In this document: one piece after another, positions 55,950-64,000 of the stretch
Numbering within the stretch: position 1 is the stretch's first letter
Layout of the letters: every line of letters starts with the position of its first letter
Source of the DNA: Chengkuizengella axinellae
Lineage (GTDB): Bacteria; Bacillota; Bacilli; Paenibacillales; KCTC-33759
NCBI RefSeq assembly: GCF_030730905.1
Contig: NZ_JAVAMP010000009.1
Location: 1-64,000, forward strand
Reading direction: 5' to 3'
DNA length: 64,000 nucleotides
Notes under the pieces: model-generated
Databases searched by the model: none
Told to the model about the DNA's origin: nothing
What the model saw: the letters and a program-made list of their open reading frames with translations, nothing else
Translations under genes and position numbers: made by a program

Positions 55950-56936
55950 TTATCCTCTCACTTTATCCACTGATTTTTGCATCATTCGATTTCCCTTTTC
56001 ATCCAATATTTCTTCGATTGTTCCTATCCCTTGTCTTCTGCTTAACACAACATATCTTGAAAATATTCCCTCATTGCATAGTTGCTTTAATATAGGTCTA
56101 TTTTTGATATCTTCCATATTTAAGGCGTGTGAAGTTGTTATTACACGAATACCAGCATGAACTGCTTCATGAATGGCCTTCACATCTTCATCCCTTCCTA
56201 TTTCATCAACGATCATCACTTCAGGGGACATGGATCTGATTAACATCATCATGCCTTCAGCTTTTGGACAACTGTCCAACACATCTGTTCTAGGACCTAC
56301 ATCAAAATAAGGTACTCCTTTATAACAAGCTGCGATTTCAGATCGTTCATCCACTATTCCTACTTTCAACCCTTTCCATGAAACCTGATTGTTCCATAAC
56401 CCGTAACTGATCATTCGTGATAAATCTCTTAGAAGTGTTGTTTTTCCTAATTGCGGGGGGGAAATGATTAATGTGTGGTAAATGCTTTTCCTTTGCACAT
56501 CCATAATAGAAGGCAGTACCTGCTCACCTGCTCCAATCACTTCTCTAGCAATTCTTATATTAAAGCTGCTTACATCACGAATTTGTTTTACAAAACCATG
56601 TTCAAGTACAGTTCTGCCTGACAAACCTATCCGATGTCCACCCTTAACTGTGATATACCCTCTTTTCAATTCTTCTTCAATCGTATACATTGAATGATTG
56701 GTAACAATATTTAAAAATTTTAAAATATCTTGATGATTAGGCTGATAAGCGCCCTTTGCACTATTTAACATTTGGCCTTGATTGGAAATAAAATGATACG
56801 TACCAGAGTACACAATTTCTAAAGGTCGATTCTCTCGAATACGAATCTCTTCTATTTGATGCAAGATGGATCTAGGTACTCGATTCATAATGGATTTCAA
56901 TGTGTCAGGCAGCAAATTGAGCACAGCTTCTATCAT
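55950..56936 (-). CDS. spoIIIAA: stage III sporulation protein AA (ATPase)
   Basis: A 328-residue secretion-type ATPase. The Walker A-like loop SPPQLGKTTLLRD has Ser in place of the first Gly but keeps GKTT; Walker B is VMIVDEIGRDED. It powers or gates the SpoIIIA channel in the mother cell. First gene of the operon, with a sigma-E promoter 40-68 bp upstream and a TTGGAGGGAG ribosome site. Confidence 0.93.
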   Translation of the reverse strand: MIEAVLNLLPDTLKSIMNRVPRSILHQIEEIRIRENRPLEIVYSGTYHFISNQGQMLNSAKGAYQPNHQDILKFLNIVTNHSMYTIEEELKRGYITVKGGHRIGLSGRTVLEHGFVKQIRDVSSFNIRIAREVIGAGEQVLPSIMDVQRKSIYHTLIISPPQLGKTTLLRDLSRMISYGLWNNQVSWKGLKVGIVDERSEIAACYKGVPYFDVGPRTDVLDSCPKAEGMMMLIRSMSPEVMIVDEIGRDEDVKAIHEAVHAGIRVITTSHALNMEDIKNRPILKQLCNEGIFSRYVVLSRRQGIGTIEEILDEKGNRMMQKSVDKVRG

Positions 56937-56975
56937 TTAGGATTCTCCCTCCAAGTTGTCCATAACTTTACAACA

Positions 56976-57004
56976 TATGTATGCTGGGACACGCCAAATA
57001 TGAC
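56976..57004 (-). promoter_or_regulatory. sigma-E-type promoter of spoIIIA
   Basis: On the minus strand GTCATATT (57004..56997), a 13-bp spacer and CATACATA (56983..56976) agree closely with the mother-cell sigma-E consensus (ATATT / CATACA-T). It lies right before spoIIIAA, where sigma-E drives the operon in B. subtilis. Confidence 0.75.
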
Positions 57005-57014
57005 AAGTTCTCTT

Positions 57015-57278
57015 TTACTTTTTAACAATGCCAATGAAAATACAGCTAACTCCAATAAAGATCCAGCAAAGTTTACTTACGGACAAACGATCAGCTATAC
57101 CAATAAGTCCAATGGAGGTAGTAGTAATCAAAATGATAGGTCCTACAAGTGCAAGACCTGTATTTACCATTAATGCTTTTTCTACTTGATTCAATCGAAA
57201 CATGACTATAGCAGCTATAATCTCAATGCTGCCAGATAATAAACGTAATACAACCATACTGAATACGAACTTATTCAA
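57015..57278 (-). CDS. yqhV: YqhV family (DUF2619) membrane protein
   Basis: An ~87-residue membrane protein with three hydrophobic segments. VLRLLSGSIEIIAAIVMFRLN, TGLALVGPIILITT and LCWIFIGVSCIFIG (each a separate segment) match the pattern of B. subtilis YqhV. It also sits just upstream of spoIIIAA as there. Function unknown. Start uncertain: TTG at 57278 has GGGGG upstream; the frame reaches a TTG at 57311. Confidence 0.75.
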   Translation of the reverse strand: MNKFVFSMVVLRLLSGSIEIIAAIVMFRLNQVEKALMVNTGLALVGPIILITTTSIGLIGIADRLSVSKLCWIFIGVSCIFIGIVKK

Positions 57279-57420
57279 TTTCTTTAGGTCCCCCAGTTTT
57301 TTCTTTTTCAATATCGAAGCTTGTACTATTTATATGATTGTTTTTTTAATTTAGAATGCTTTTCATGAAAAATGACCATCCAAATATCAACTCAAATTGG
57401 GCACATCACTATAGATTTTT

Positions 57421-57449
57421 GCATATATTGTTCACAGGTCACATACATT
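57421..57449 (+). promoter_or_regulatory. possible sigma-E-like promoter of comA
   Basis: GCATATAT (57421-57428), a 13-bp spacer and CATACATT (57442-57449) resemble the spoIIIA promoter and lie 24 bp before the comA start. Sporulation-specific expression would suit a spore-sulfolactate pathway. The match at -35 is partial. Confidence 0.45.
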
Positions 57450-57472
57450 TATATACGGTGAGGAGAATTGAC

Positions 57473-58273
57473 ATGCGTATCGTCTCAGATTTGGATTGGG
57501 AAAAAAAACTCATGGATCCCATTGGTGAAAGAACACTGAAACCTAGAAAAACAGGAATCACAATGGTGATTGATAAGGGGATGGGACTATTAGCTTTCGA
57601 AGACTTTTTAAATACTGCATCCGAATACATCGATATCATCAAACTAGGTTTTGGAACCTCTCCTTTATACCCTAAAGATGTTTTAGAAAAGAAAATTGGA
57701 CTAGCAAAAAAACATCAGATTACGATCACACCAGGAGGCACCTTTATGGAGGTAGCTGTTAGTCAAAATTGTGTGAATTCCTACTTTAAAATGATAAAAT
57801 CACTTGGATTTAATGGGGTTGAAGTTTCAGATGGTACGATAGATTTGAGTCGTCAGTTTAGAGATGATTTGATCAAATACGGCACCGAAGAGGGATTCAT
57901 GGTTGTTACGGAACATGGTAAAAAAAGAAAGGGAACGAAGATCAACTTTAATGAACTTACCCACACTGTTCACTCTGATATCGAAAAAGGAGCAAGTCTA
58001 GTCACAATTGAAGGAAGAGAATCAGGTGTAGAGGTAGGAATTTTTGATGAGAACGGAAAATGCAGTACAGATGACATTGTACAAATTATGAACAGTGTCA
58101 CTGATCCAGACAAAATCTTGTGGGAGGCTCCACTAAAGTCACAACAAATTTTATTTATAAATAGTTTAGGTCCTAGGGCTAACTTAGGAAATATCTCACC
58201 TGAGGAAGTTTTTGCTCTTGAATCTATCAGAAGAGGTTTACGGTCAGATACTTTTCATTTAGCACATAAATAG
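57473..58273 (+). CDS. comA: phosphosulfolactate synthase (ComA-like)
   Basis: A 266-residue TIM-barrel enzyme of the PSL synthase family: DKGMGLLAFEDFLNTASEYID, IIKLGFGTSPLYP, TITPGGTFMEVA, GFNGVEVSDGTIDL (separate conserved strands). It adds sulfite to phosphoenolpyruvate to give phosphosulfolactate. The ATG at 57473 has a GGTGAGGAG site; the longer open frame upstream lacks one. In B. subtilis homologues make sulfolactate, a major spore solute. Followed by comB. Confidence 0.88.
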   Translation: MRIVSDLDWEKKLMDPIGERTLKPRKTGITMVIDKGMGLLAFEDFLNTASEYIDIIKLGFGTSPLYPKDVLEKKIGLAKKHQITITPGGTFMEVAVSQNCVNSYFKMIKSLGFNGVEVSDGTIDLSRQFRDDLIKYGTEEGFMVVTEHGKKRKGTKINFNELTHTVHSDIEKGASLVTIEGRESGVEVGIFDENGKCSTDDIVQIMNSVTDPDKILWEAPLKSQQILFINSLGPRANLGNISPEEVFALESIRRGLRSDTFHLAHK

Positions 58274-58322
58274 AGATCGATAAAGCTCTGTTTTGCAGTC
58301 TATTTGAGGAGGTGAAAAAACA

Positions 58323-59033
58323 ATGCAGATCGAGATCGTTCCGAATGTGAACGAAGCAAGATCAGACAACTTTATCAATAAAACAGTTATTGTGATTGAT
58401 GTTTTAAGAGCTACAAGTTCCATCGTTACAGCATTGGAAAACGGAAGTGAAGGAATCATTCCTGTGGAAACAGTAAGCGAAGCCAAAAGCTTTAATATAA
58501 AAAATGAGTTATTAAGTGGTGAAAGATATTGTAAAAAAATCACTGGATTTGATTTAGGTAATTCACCCTTGGAGTTTTTAAATCATGACATGAACGGTAA
58601 AAGAATTATTATGACCACCTCTAACGGAACCCGAGCTATTCAAAAATCACATAAAGCAGCTCATGTGATTGCTGGAACTATTCTGAATGCATCCCAATGT
58701 GCTAAAAAAGCAATTGAATTAAAAAGAGATATCGTTTTGATGTGTGCCGGCACTCAGGATAAATTTTCTTTAGAGGATGGATTGTGTGCTGGATTAATCA
58801 TCCATGAACTTAATCAGCTTCAAGAGGAAGAAATTCAGCTTAGTGACTTCAGTTCTGCTATGTATTTAAGTTTTTTACAAGCAAAAAATGAATTGCAGAA
58901 AACCATTTTAAATTGTAGTAATGGAAAAAAACTATGCAAGATGGGTTTAAAAGAAGATGTGATCTTTTGCACAAAACAAAATGAATATTCCGTTGTTCCG
59001 ATTTTAAGAGACAATATCATGGTCTCTATGTAG
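58323..59033 (+). CDS. comB: 2-phosphosulfolactate phosphatase (ComB-like)
   Basis: A 236-residue protein with the ComB family segments VIDVLRATSSIVTALENG, SGERYCKKITGFDLGNSPLE (key GE, GFDLGNSP), MTTSNGTRAI and CAGTQDKFSLEDGLCAG. It dephosphorylates phosphosulfolactate to sulfolactate. GAGGAGGTG ribosome site; 49 bp after comA, so one operon. Confidence 0.9.
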   Translation: MQIEIVPNVNEARSDNFINKTVIVIDVLRATSSIVTALENGSEGIIPVETVSEAKSFNIKNELLSGERYCKKITGFDLGNSPLEFLNHDMNGKRIIMTTSNGTRAIQKSHKAAHVIAGTILNASQCAKKAIELKRDIVLMCAGTQDKFSLEDGLCAGLIIHELNQLQEEEIQLSDFSSAMYLSFLQAKNELQKTILNCSNGKKLCKMGLKEDVIFCTKQNEYSVVPILRDNIMVSM

Positions 59034-59082
59034 ATTGTTCTAAAGGATACAAGCTGTTCATACATTAAATGGAGGTAAAACG

Positions 59083-59335
59083 TTGTTCAAAAAGTTCTTT
59101 TCTAGATTATTCCTATTATTTTTGTAGGAGCCAGAACAAATTAATTTAGGGAAGTCTGGTGCTCTTGATGAAGAATAGGCTGTTCTTGCCATAAACCTTA
59201 GAAATGAAAAACAGCTTTAGTATTGTAATTTATAAAATTTTCGGAGACCCGAAAAACACTGGACTTCTAAAACTTCAAGCTATAGTCATTCCTGATGCTG
59301 AAAAAAAAACAAACTTTTTGAACCGTTCTATGTAG
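59083..59335 (+). pseudogene. possible decayed gene between comB and the UPF0756 gene
   Basis: A strong GGAGGT site (59071) precedes TTG, then MFKKFFSRLFLLFL and a TAG. The same frame continues with protein-like EPEQINLGKSGALDEE, a stop, then AVLAINLRNEKQL, a stop. After a frame change IYKIFGDPKNTGLLKLQ runs to a TAG at 59335. The family is not recognised. It could instead be a 14-residue peptide followed by non-coding DNA. Confidence 0.3.
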
Positions 59336-59367
59336 TTCTTTTTAATTAATGAATAGGGGTCGTTATT

Positions 59368-59835
59368 ATGATGAACGGTGATGTTCTTTTAGTGATTCTC
59401 ATATTAATAGGCTTAATTGGCAGATCACATATCATTACTATTGCAGCTTGTTTGTTGTTAATCATAAAATTAATCAGCTTAGAAAGATATTTACCTGCAA
59501 TTGAACGAAGAGGATTGGAATTTGGTTTATTATTTTTAACAATGGCCGTATTAGTCCCATTTGCTAACAACAAAATTACATATAAAGATATCATTGCCGT
59601 ATTTACCTCATGGCCAGGAATCATTGCACTAATTGGAGGGGCCATCGCCACACATATGAATGGCAGGGGTTTGGAGATGTTAAAACTAGACCCACAAATG
59701 ATTGTGGGTCTAGTCATTGGTTCTATCTTTGGCATTATTTTTCTAAAGGGAATACCTGTGGGACCACTGATGGCAGCAGGTATTACCGCATTATTGATAA
59801 AAATCACACAATATATATTTGAAATCTTCAATTAA
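59368..59835 (+). CDS. UPF0756 (DUF441) membrane protein, YtwI-like
   Basis: A 155-residue membrane protein with four to five TM segments. [38 protein letters not shown] (H in the loop) and [21 protein letters not shown] match the UPF0756 family. Function unknown. Ribosome site weak (GGGGTCG). Begins with two consecutive ATG codons. Confidence 0.8.
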   Translation: MMNGDVLLVILILIGLIGRSHIITIAACLLLIIKLISLERYLPAIERRGLEFGLLFLTMAVLVPFANNKITYKDIIAVFTSWPGIIALIGGAIATHMNGRGLEMLKLDPQMIVGLVIGSIFGIIFLKGIPVGPLMAAGITALLIKITQYIFEIFN

Positions 59836-59840
59836 ATACA

Positions 59841-60024
59841 GGAAATAGGGTCTTATTTTAACGTTTTTTCATTTCAAACTAAAAATAGAGGAAAATAAGG
59901 GTCTTATTTCACAGTACTTGCTCAAATAATGCTAAATGTAATGAAATAAGGCCAACAATTTCCTCTATTTTATATGCTTTTTATAAATTTTTGATAAAAT
60001 AAGACCCTCAATTTCCGCTATTTA
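59841..60024. repeat. four-copy inverted repeat cluster
   Basis: A unit of roughly 28 bp with core AGGGTCTTATTTTA and flank AATAGNGGAAA occurs twice directly (from 59841 and from 59885) and twice inverted (59941-59972 and 59995-60024). AAAATAGAGGAAA (59882-59894) pairs perfectly with TTTCCTCTATTTT (59959-59971). It lies between convergent genes in otherwise empty DNA, so it may act as terminator or be a small repetitive element. Confidence 0.6.
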
Positions 60025-60120
60025 ATAAAATAGCAATTCGAAGCTACTTTTTCTTACTTTTAGGAGTCTATTAGTTTCGGCTCCGCTTCGCCTTATTTAG
60101 TGTTTGCTTCTGGATGTTGG

Positions 60121-60177
60121 GATCCCCGAAAAGTAATCGGATTTCGCTACAGAGCTTTTCTCCACTTTTTGGGGTAC
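60121..60177. repeat. imperfect palindromic repeat, copy 2
   Basis: GATCCCCGAAAAGTAATCGG opens and ACTTTTTGGGGTAC closes the element, the counterpart of 31397-31450. It lies 5 bp beyond the aspartokinase stop, so it may be the terminator of that gene. Confidence 0.6.
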
Positions 60178-60182
60178 ATTTA

Positions 60183-60701
60183 TTATCTTCTCTCTTTAGG
60201 ACCACCTACAAAAGCTTTTTGAGTTGTATCTAATCCATAAGCTGTATGAAGAGCCAATATCACTTCCGTTAATTTATCTCGATCAATAACACAGGAAGTC
60301 TTAATCTCTGAAGTACTTACTAATTTAATACTAACTCCTTGCTGAGATATAACTCTGAACATTTTAGCAGCAACCCCAGGATTACTTACCATCCCTGCTC
60401 CTACAATGGATACTTTTACTAGATCTGTTTCAGAAGTTACTTCTTTAAATGTAACGGTAGACCTCAAGTCCTCCATAACCACCATTGCTTTTTCTACATC
60501 TGTATTTGCAATACTAAAAGAAAAATCCGCTGCTCCGTTGCGAACACCACTTTGTACAATGATGTCTACATCTATTTCTGCATCTGCTAATGCACCAAAT
60601 ACAGTCGCTAATATTCCTGGAATATCTTCAACTTCCAGCACACTGATTCTAGCCACATTTTTGTCATATGCAATACCACGAACGACCATACTTTTTTCCA
60701 C
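60183..60701 (-). CDS. aspartate kinase beta subunit (internal in-frame start)
   Basis: Within the aspartokinase frame a GTG at 60701 is preceded by a perfect AAGGAGGG (60716..60709) at 7-nt spacing. Translation from it gives a ~172-residue protein beginning VEKSMVVRGIAYDKN, that is, the ACT regulatory region alone. B. subtilis aspartokinase II is known to make its beta subunit this way. The strong site inside a coding frame is hard to explain otherwise. Confidence 0.7.
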   Translation of the reverse strand: MEKSMVVRGIAYDKNVARISVLEVEDIPGILATVFGALADAEIDVDIIVQSGVRNGAADFSFSIANTDVEKAMVVMEDLRSTVTFKEVTSETDLVKVSIVGAGMVSNPGVAAKMFRVISQQGVSIKLVSTSEIKTSCVIDRDKLTEVILALHTAYGLDTTQKAFVGGPKERR

Positions 60702-61436
60702 TGCGTTACCCTCCTTAACCAATGTTCCTTCATTATGACTAAAACTAGAACGCACAACTAATGGTACATTATAATTTTTGGCATATTCCACAGCTCTTGG
60801 ATGAAGAACCGCAGCTCCTAACTGTGCCAATTCCAACATTTCGTCATATGAAATTTCATCCAGCTTTTGAGCCACTCTTACAATTCGAGGATCAGTAGAA
60901 TAAACCCCATCAACATCCGTATAGATCTCACAAAGATCAGCTTTAATTGAAGCCGCCAATGCTACGGCTGTTGTATCTGAGCCACCTCTTCCAAGAGTCG
61001 AAATTTCACCATCTTCTGACAACCCTTGGAATCCAGCCACAATCACTATATTATCTTTCTCCAAAGCATCCTGAATTCTTTTTGGTTCAATTTTTACGAT
61101 TTTTGCATTTCCATGATTGCAGTCTGTTGTCATTCCACTTTGCCAGCCAGTTAATGAAATAGCTGGATAACCCAAATTCTGAATGGTCATAGACAATAAT
61201 GACATGGAGATTTGCTCGCCTGTGGATAATAACATATCCATTTCACGAGCTGGTGGATGATCTGTTAATTGATTGCATAAATCGACTAGTTCATCAGTAG
61301 TGTCACCCATTGCAGAAACAACAACAACACATTGATGACCTTCTTGTTTTTTCTCTATAATTCGTTCAGCAACTTTTTTTATTCGTTCTGCACTCCCTAC
61401 AGAACTGCCACCGAATTTCATGACTACTAAAGACAA
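60183..61436 (-). CDS. aspartate kinase, alpha subunit
   Basis: A 417-residue aspartokinase: VVMKFGGSSVGSAERIKKV (ATP and aspartate site), GRGGSDTTAVALAASI, FTDVDGVYSTDPR-type YTDVDGVYSTDPR, and two C-terminal ACT domains from about residue 265. It phosphorylates aspartate at the head of lysine, threonine, methionine and DAP synthesis. The TTG at 61436 has AAGGAG upstream. The gene is tightly behind efp (46 bp), leaving no room for a lysine riboswitch. An internal start for a beta subunit is visible at 60701. Confidence 0.9.
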   Translation of the reverse strand: MSLVVMKFGGSSVGSAERIKKVAERIIEKKQEGHQCVVVVSAMGDTTDELVDLCNQLTDHPPAREMDMLLSTGEQISMSLLSMTIQNLGYPAISLTGWQSGMTTDCNHGNAKIVKIEPKRIQDALEKDNIVIVAGFQGLSEDGEISTLGRGGSDTTAVALAASIKADLCEIYTDVDGVYSTDPRIVRVAQKLDEISYDEMLELAQLGAAVLHPRAVEYAKNYNVPLVVRSSFSHNEGTLVKEGNAVEKSMVVRGIAYDKNVARISVLEVEDIPGILATVFGALADAEIDVDIIVQSGVRNGAADFSFSIANTDVEKAMVVMEDLRSTVTFKEVTSETDLVKVSIVGAGMVSNPGVAAKMFRVISQQGVSIKLVSTSEIKTSCVIDRDKLTEVILALHTAYGLDTTQKAFVGGPKERR

Positions 61437-61482
61437 TTCTCCACACTCCTTCCCCTGTTTCTCTATAAACTCCAAATGTCAA

Positions 61483-62040
61483 CTAAGCACGAGATACGTA
61501 TTTTCCATCTGTTGTATTAATAACTAATGTATCGTCTTGATTAATAAACAATGGCACTTGTACTTCCAATCCTGTTTCCAGTTTTGCATTTTTCGTAGCA
61601 CCTGTCGCAGTGTTTCCTTTAATTCCTGGTTCTGTTTCTACAACTTTAAGCTCTACAGTATTTGGTAAATTAATTCCTAAAATCTCACCTTCATAACTTA
61701 CAATTTTAACATTTGCATTTTCCAATAAGAAATTAAGTTCCCACTCCAATTGATCTGCATTTAAGTTAAATTGGTCATAAGTTTCTAAATCCATAAAGGT
61801 ATGCTCATCACCACTTGAATACAAATACTGCATATCTTTCGTATCAACATGCGCACGACCAACATTTTCTCCAGCACGGAATGTTTTTTCTGCAATGTTT
61901 CCATTACGAAGATTTCTAAGCTTAGAACGAACGAAAGCTGCACCTTTTCCTGGTTTAACATGCTGGAACTCTAATACAGAGAAAATATTCCCATCTACTT
62001 CAATTGTCAATCCTGTTTTAAAATCATTTACTGATACCAT
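61483..62040 (-). CDS. efp: translation elongation factor P
   Basis: A 185-residue EF-P with three beta-barrel domains. Lys32 in KPGKGAAF is the tip residue that is modified in many bacteria. The C-terminal [20 protein letters not shown] (ending DGKYVSRA) is typical. It relieves ribosome stalling at polyproline. Good ribosome site (GGAGGG). Same direction as pepQ, 28 bp after it. Confidence 0.95.
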   Translation of the reverse strand: MVSVNDFKTGLTIEVDGNIFSVLEFQHVKPGKGAAFVRSKLRNLRNGNIAEKTFRAGENVGRAHVDTKDMQYLYSSGDEHTFMDLETYDQFNLNADQLEWELNFLLENANVKIVSYEGEILGINLPNTVELKVVETEPGIKGNTATGATKNAKLETGLEVQVPLFINQDDTLVINTTDGKYVSRA

Positions 62041-62068
62041 AATTTTTCCCTCCTGATAAGTTTCAATG

Positions 62069-63151
62069 TTAGTTTATAATGATAAATTCTTTTGTAGAAT
62101 GAGTTAAGTTATGAATACCTGATTCTGTAATCACAACATCATCTTCGATGCGAACCCCACCAAAATCTGGAACATAAATACCTGGTTCCACAGTAAGCAC
62201 CATATTTGGTTTCAATACTTCATCAGACATTGGACTTAGTCTAGGAGATTCGTGAACCTCTAAACCAAGAGAATGTCCTAATCCATGACCAAACAGATCA
62301 CCGTAGCCATGTTTTGCAATCACATCACGAGAAAGAGCGTCTCCTTCTTTACCTGTAATTCCAGCCTTTAAATTATTCAATGCATTTAACTGGGACTCTA
62401 AAACAACACTGTAAATTTCTTTATGTTTCTCAGATGGAGTACCTACAAATACTGTTCTCGTAATATCAGAGCAATATCCGTTGAATATGGCACCGAAGTC
62501 CAATTTTACAAATTCATTGTTCTGTACGATTCTTTCACTGGCAATTCCATGTGGTAGAGCGGATCTCTCCCCTGAAGCAACTATAATATCAAAAGAGGAT
62601 GAAGCTGCTCCATTCTTTCTCATTACATATTCGAGTTCAAGTGCAATTTCTTTTTCAGATAATCCTGGTTTAATAAAGTTAACAATATGTGAGAAGGCAT
62701 GATCAGCAATATCCGCTGCTTGCTGCATGATTTTTAATTCTGATTCATCCTTTATCATTCTTAAAGTTTCTACTGCAAGATCAGTTGGTACTAAAGCAGT
62801 ACCTTCAAATTCTTTTGTTAATTTTGTATAAAAAGCAAAGTTCACATCGTTTTGCTCAAACCCTAAGTTTTGTACTCCAAACTCATCTAGTTTTAACTTC
62901 ACCGTATTTAAAGGAGAGGTCCTCCCAAGTTCTACAAATTCAAAATCCTTTGCCTGCTGTGGTGCTTGAGATTTATATCTAAAATCTGAAAATAAAACAG
63001 CTTCTTTTGCAGTAATTAAAACATAACCTGCTGATCCTGTGAAACCTGTCATATATCTTCTGTTGTATTGATTTGTAATGAAAATGCCATCAAGCTTTAA
63101 TTCATTAAGTTTCTCCCTGATTTGCTGGATTCTTATTTTTTCCATCTTCAT
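62069..63151 (-). CDS. Xaa-Pro peptidase, M24B (PepQ/YqhT-like)
   Basis: A 360-residue metallopeptidase: creatinase-like N-terminal domain, then the pita-bread domain with metal ligands in [18 protein letters not shown] (Asp, Asp), [13 protein letters not shown] (His), TVEPGIY (Glu) and GVRIEDDVV (Glu). It removes or splits residues before proline. It overlaps the aroQ end by 47 nt if the ATG at 63151 is used. An ATG two codons later is possible. Confidence 0.92.
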   Translation of the reverse strand: MKMEKIRIQQIREKLNELKLDGIFITNQYNRRYMTGFTGSAGYVLITAKEAVLFSDFRYKSQAPQQAKDFEFVELGRTSPLNTVKLKLDEFGVQNLGFEQNDVNFAFYTKLTKEFEGTALVPTDLAVETLRMIKDESELKIMQQAADIADHAFSHIVNFIKPGLSEKEIALELEYVMRKNGAASSSFDIIVASGERSALPHGIASERIVQNNEFVKLDFGAIFNGYCSDITRTVFVGTPSEKHKEIYSVVLESQLNALNNLKAGITGKEGDALSRDVIAKHGYGDLFGHGLGHSLGLEVHESPRLSPMSDEVLKPNMVLTVEPGIYVPDFGGVRIEDDVVITESGIHNLTHSTKEFIIIN

Positions 63152-63593
63152 TTACCCTCTCTATCAATTTATTATGTAAAGCCATCAAGCCTAATTCATA
63201 ACTGTGTGCTCCAAAGCCTGAAATTTGACCTATTACTACAGGAGCAGTCACGGAGATGTGTCGGAAAGATTCTCTTTGGTGAATATTGGATAGGTGGACT
63301 TCTACTGTTGGAAGCTTCACTGCACTTAAAGCATCTCTAATTGCATAACTGTAATGAGTAAATGCAGCTGGATTGATTACAATTCCGTCCATATTACCAT
63401 AAGCCTTATGTATTATTTCTATGATTTCACCTTCAACATTTGACTGAAAAAAAGTCAATTCCACATTTAAAGTGTCTGCTAAAATCTTTAGATTTTCTTG
63501 TATACTTGCTAAAGATTGTGATCCATACACACCAGGCTCTCGAATCCCGAGCATATTTAAATTAGGACCGTTTAATATCAATATCTTTTTCAA
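63105..63593 (-). CDS. aroQ: type II 3-dehydroquinate dehydratase
   Basis: A ~162-residue dodecameric-type enzyme. [13 protein letters not shown] opens it; the Tyr of the flexible loop (REPGVYG) is the catalytic base, then [31 protein letters not shown] and the His/Arg pair follow. It makes dehydroshikimate in the aromatic pathway. The TTG at 63593 with AGAGGTG is favoured; a GTG at 63605 is also possible. Confidence 0.93.
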   Translation of the reverse strand: MKKILILNGPNLNMLGIREPGVYGSQSLASIQENLKILADTLNVELTFFQSNVEGEIIEIIHKAYGNMDGIVINPAAFTHYSYAIRDALSAVKLPTVEVHLSNIHQRESFRHISVTAPVVIGQISGFGAHSYELGLMALHNKLIERVNEDGKNKNPANQGET

Positions 63594-63812
63594 ACTCACA
63601 TTCACCTCTTCACCATGAATTCGAGCATCGTCCTCAAAACCTCATTTTAACATACATTTCTAAGTTATGAGAACTTTTTTTATCTTCTAAAATAATCAAA
63701 ATCACCTATAGAAGGGCTTACAAAGTAATAAAATGAATCCTATAAAATGTTTACTTCACTTTCATAGAAACACGTTTATTATAAAATAATTTGTAAAACT
63801 TTATTAAACCAT

Positions 63813-64000
63813 TCAATTTTTATAAGGCTCCCTAGCTTGTTCATTAGTAAATTCAATAGCAACAGTATATCCGATAAAAATCCCCCACAAAATAAAGAGA
63901 CATACTCCTGAAATAATCGAATTAATGTCCATATTGTTGATCCATTTCATCATCCCTGTCATTGGTCCAATCCATAAATATAGATTAGCCCACCAAAAAA
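63813..64000 (-). CDS. yqhR: 3' end of a YqhR-like membrane protein gene
   Basis: On the minus strand a frame entering from the right edge reads FWWANLYLWIGPMTGMMKW, then a TM helix ISGVCLFILWGIFIGYTVA and a short tail ending REPYKN and TGA (63815..63813). The final TM and tail, and the position next to aroQ, match the YqhR family. The 5' part is outside the window. Confidence 0.75.
   Translation of the reverse strand, partial: FWWANLYLWIGPMTGMMKWINNMDINSIISGVCLFILWGIFIGYTVAIEFTNEQAREPYKN

Noticed and set aside
59346-59831. 161-codon minus-strand open frame
   Set aside because: Fully antisense to the UPF0756 gene, whose membrane segments and family motifs are convincing.
61437-61482. lysine riboswitch before aspartokinase
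   Set aside because: Only 46 bp separate it from efp, too short for this riboswitch.

Overview
The window is low-GC DNA from an endospore-forming member of the Bacillales. It carries a complete spoIIIAA-AH operon with a sigma-E-type promoter, the yqhR-aroQ-pepQ-efp...yqhV-spoIIIA neighbourhood known from Bacillus, AGGAGG ribosome sites and many TTG starts. A Paenibacillaceae-like (for example Chengkuizengella-like) marine or soil organism is my guess, not a demonstrated identity. No rRNA, tRNA or CRISPR array was seen.

Region 1 (1-15100) is the most interesting part: what looks like a TetR-controlled system for scavenging 3-hydroxybutyrate (3HB) or other 3-hydroxy-acids. It holds a 3HB-dehydrogenase-like SDR, a second SDR, an acyl-CoA ligase, a thiolase, a GntP-type permease, a TetR regulator, a secreted PHB-depolymerase-like esterase, and a LIV-type ABC importer whose operon ends in an alpha/beta-hydrolase. 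A palindrome GACT-N2-AGTC occurs in front of four transcription units (near 76, 4555, 6010 and 15001). It is doubled with exact 13-bp spacing at the two transporter promoters. It probably is the operator of the TetR protein encoded at 6148-6759.

Region 2 (15100-29200) is accessory and eroded. It has a VOC protein, a P-loop-less kinase remnant, a DUF3179/DUF4405/ribbon-helix-helix group, an IS3 transposase remnant, a dead metallo-beta-lactamase-fold gene, a thioredoxin-reductase-like flavoprotein, and an Rrf2 regulator divergent from a tandemly duplicated quinone-reductase gene. The duplicated unit carries the tail of the neighbouring polysaccharide deacetylase gene. HAD, SRPBCC and AraC genes follow.

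Region 3 (27650-45760) holds an isolated murE next to asnB, the fixABCX (etf) operon with overlapping palindromes in its promoter region, three tandem cysteine-rich paralogues that may be spore-coat or exosporium proteins, and a nagZ / YesMN two-component / sugar ABC-transporter cluster.

Region 4 (45900-51200) has a 5'-truncated flavoprotein gene, a zinc-dependent phospholipase C-like protein, a small membrane protein, a Nudix hydrolase and a secreted M14 carboxypeptidase.

Region 5 (51400-64000) is the sporulation and housekeeping block: spoIIIAA-AH, yqhV, then comA-comB (sulfolactate synthesis), a UPF0756 membrane protein and aspartokinase, followed by efp, pepQ, aroQ and the tail of yqhR. 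Compared with Bacillus, the comAB / UPF0756 / aspartokinase genes are inserted between efp and yqhV, and a multi-copy inverted repeat lies in that insertion. Protein identifications rest on motif and family recognition by eye; no database search was run.
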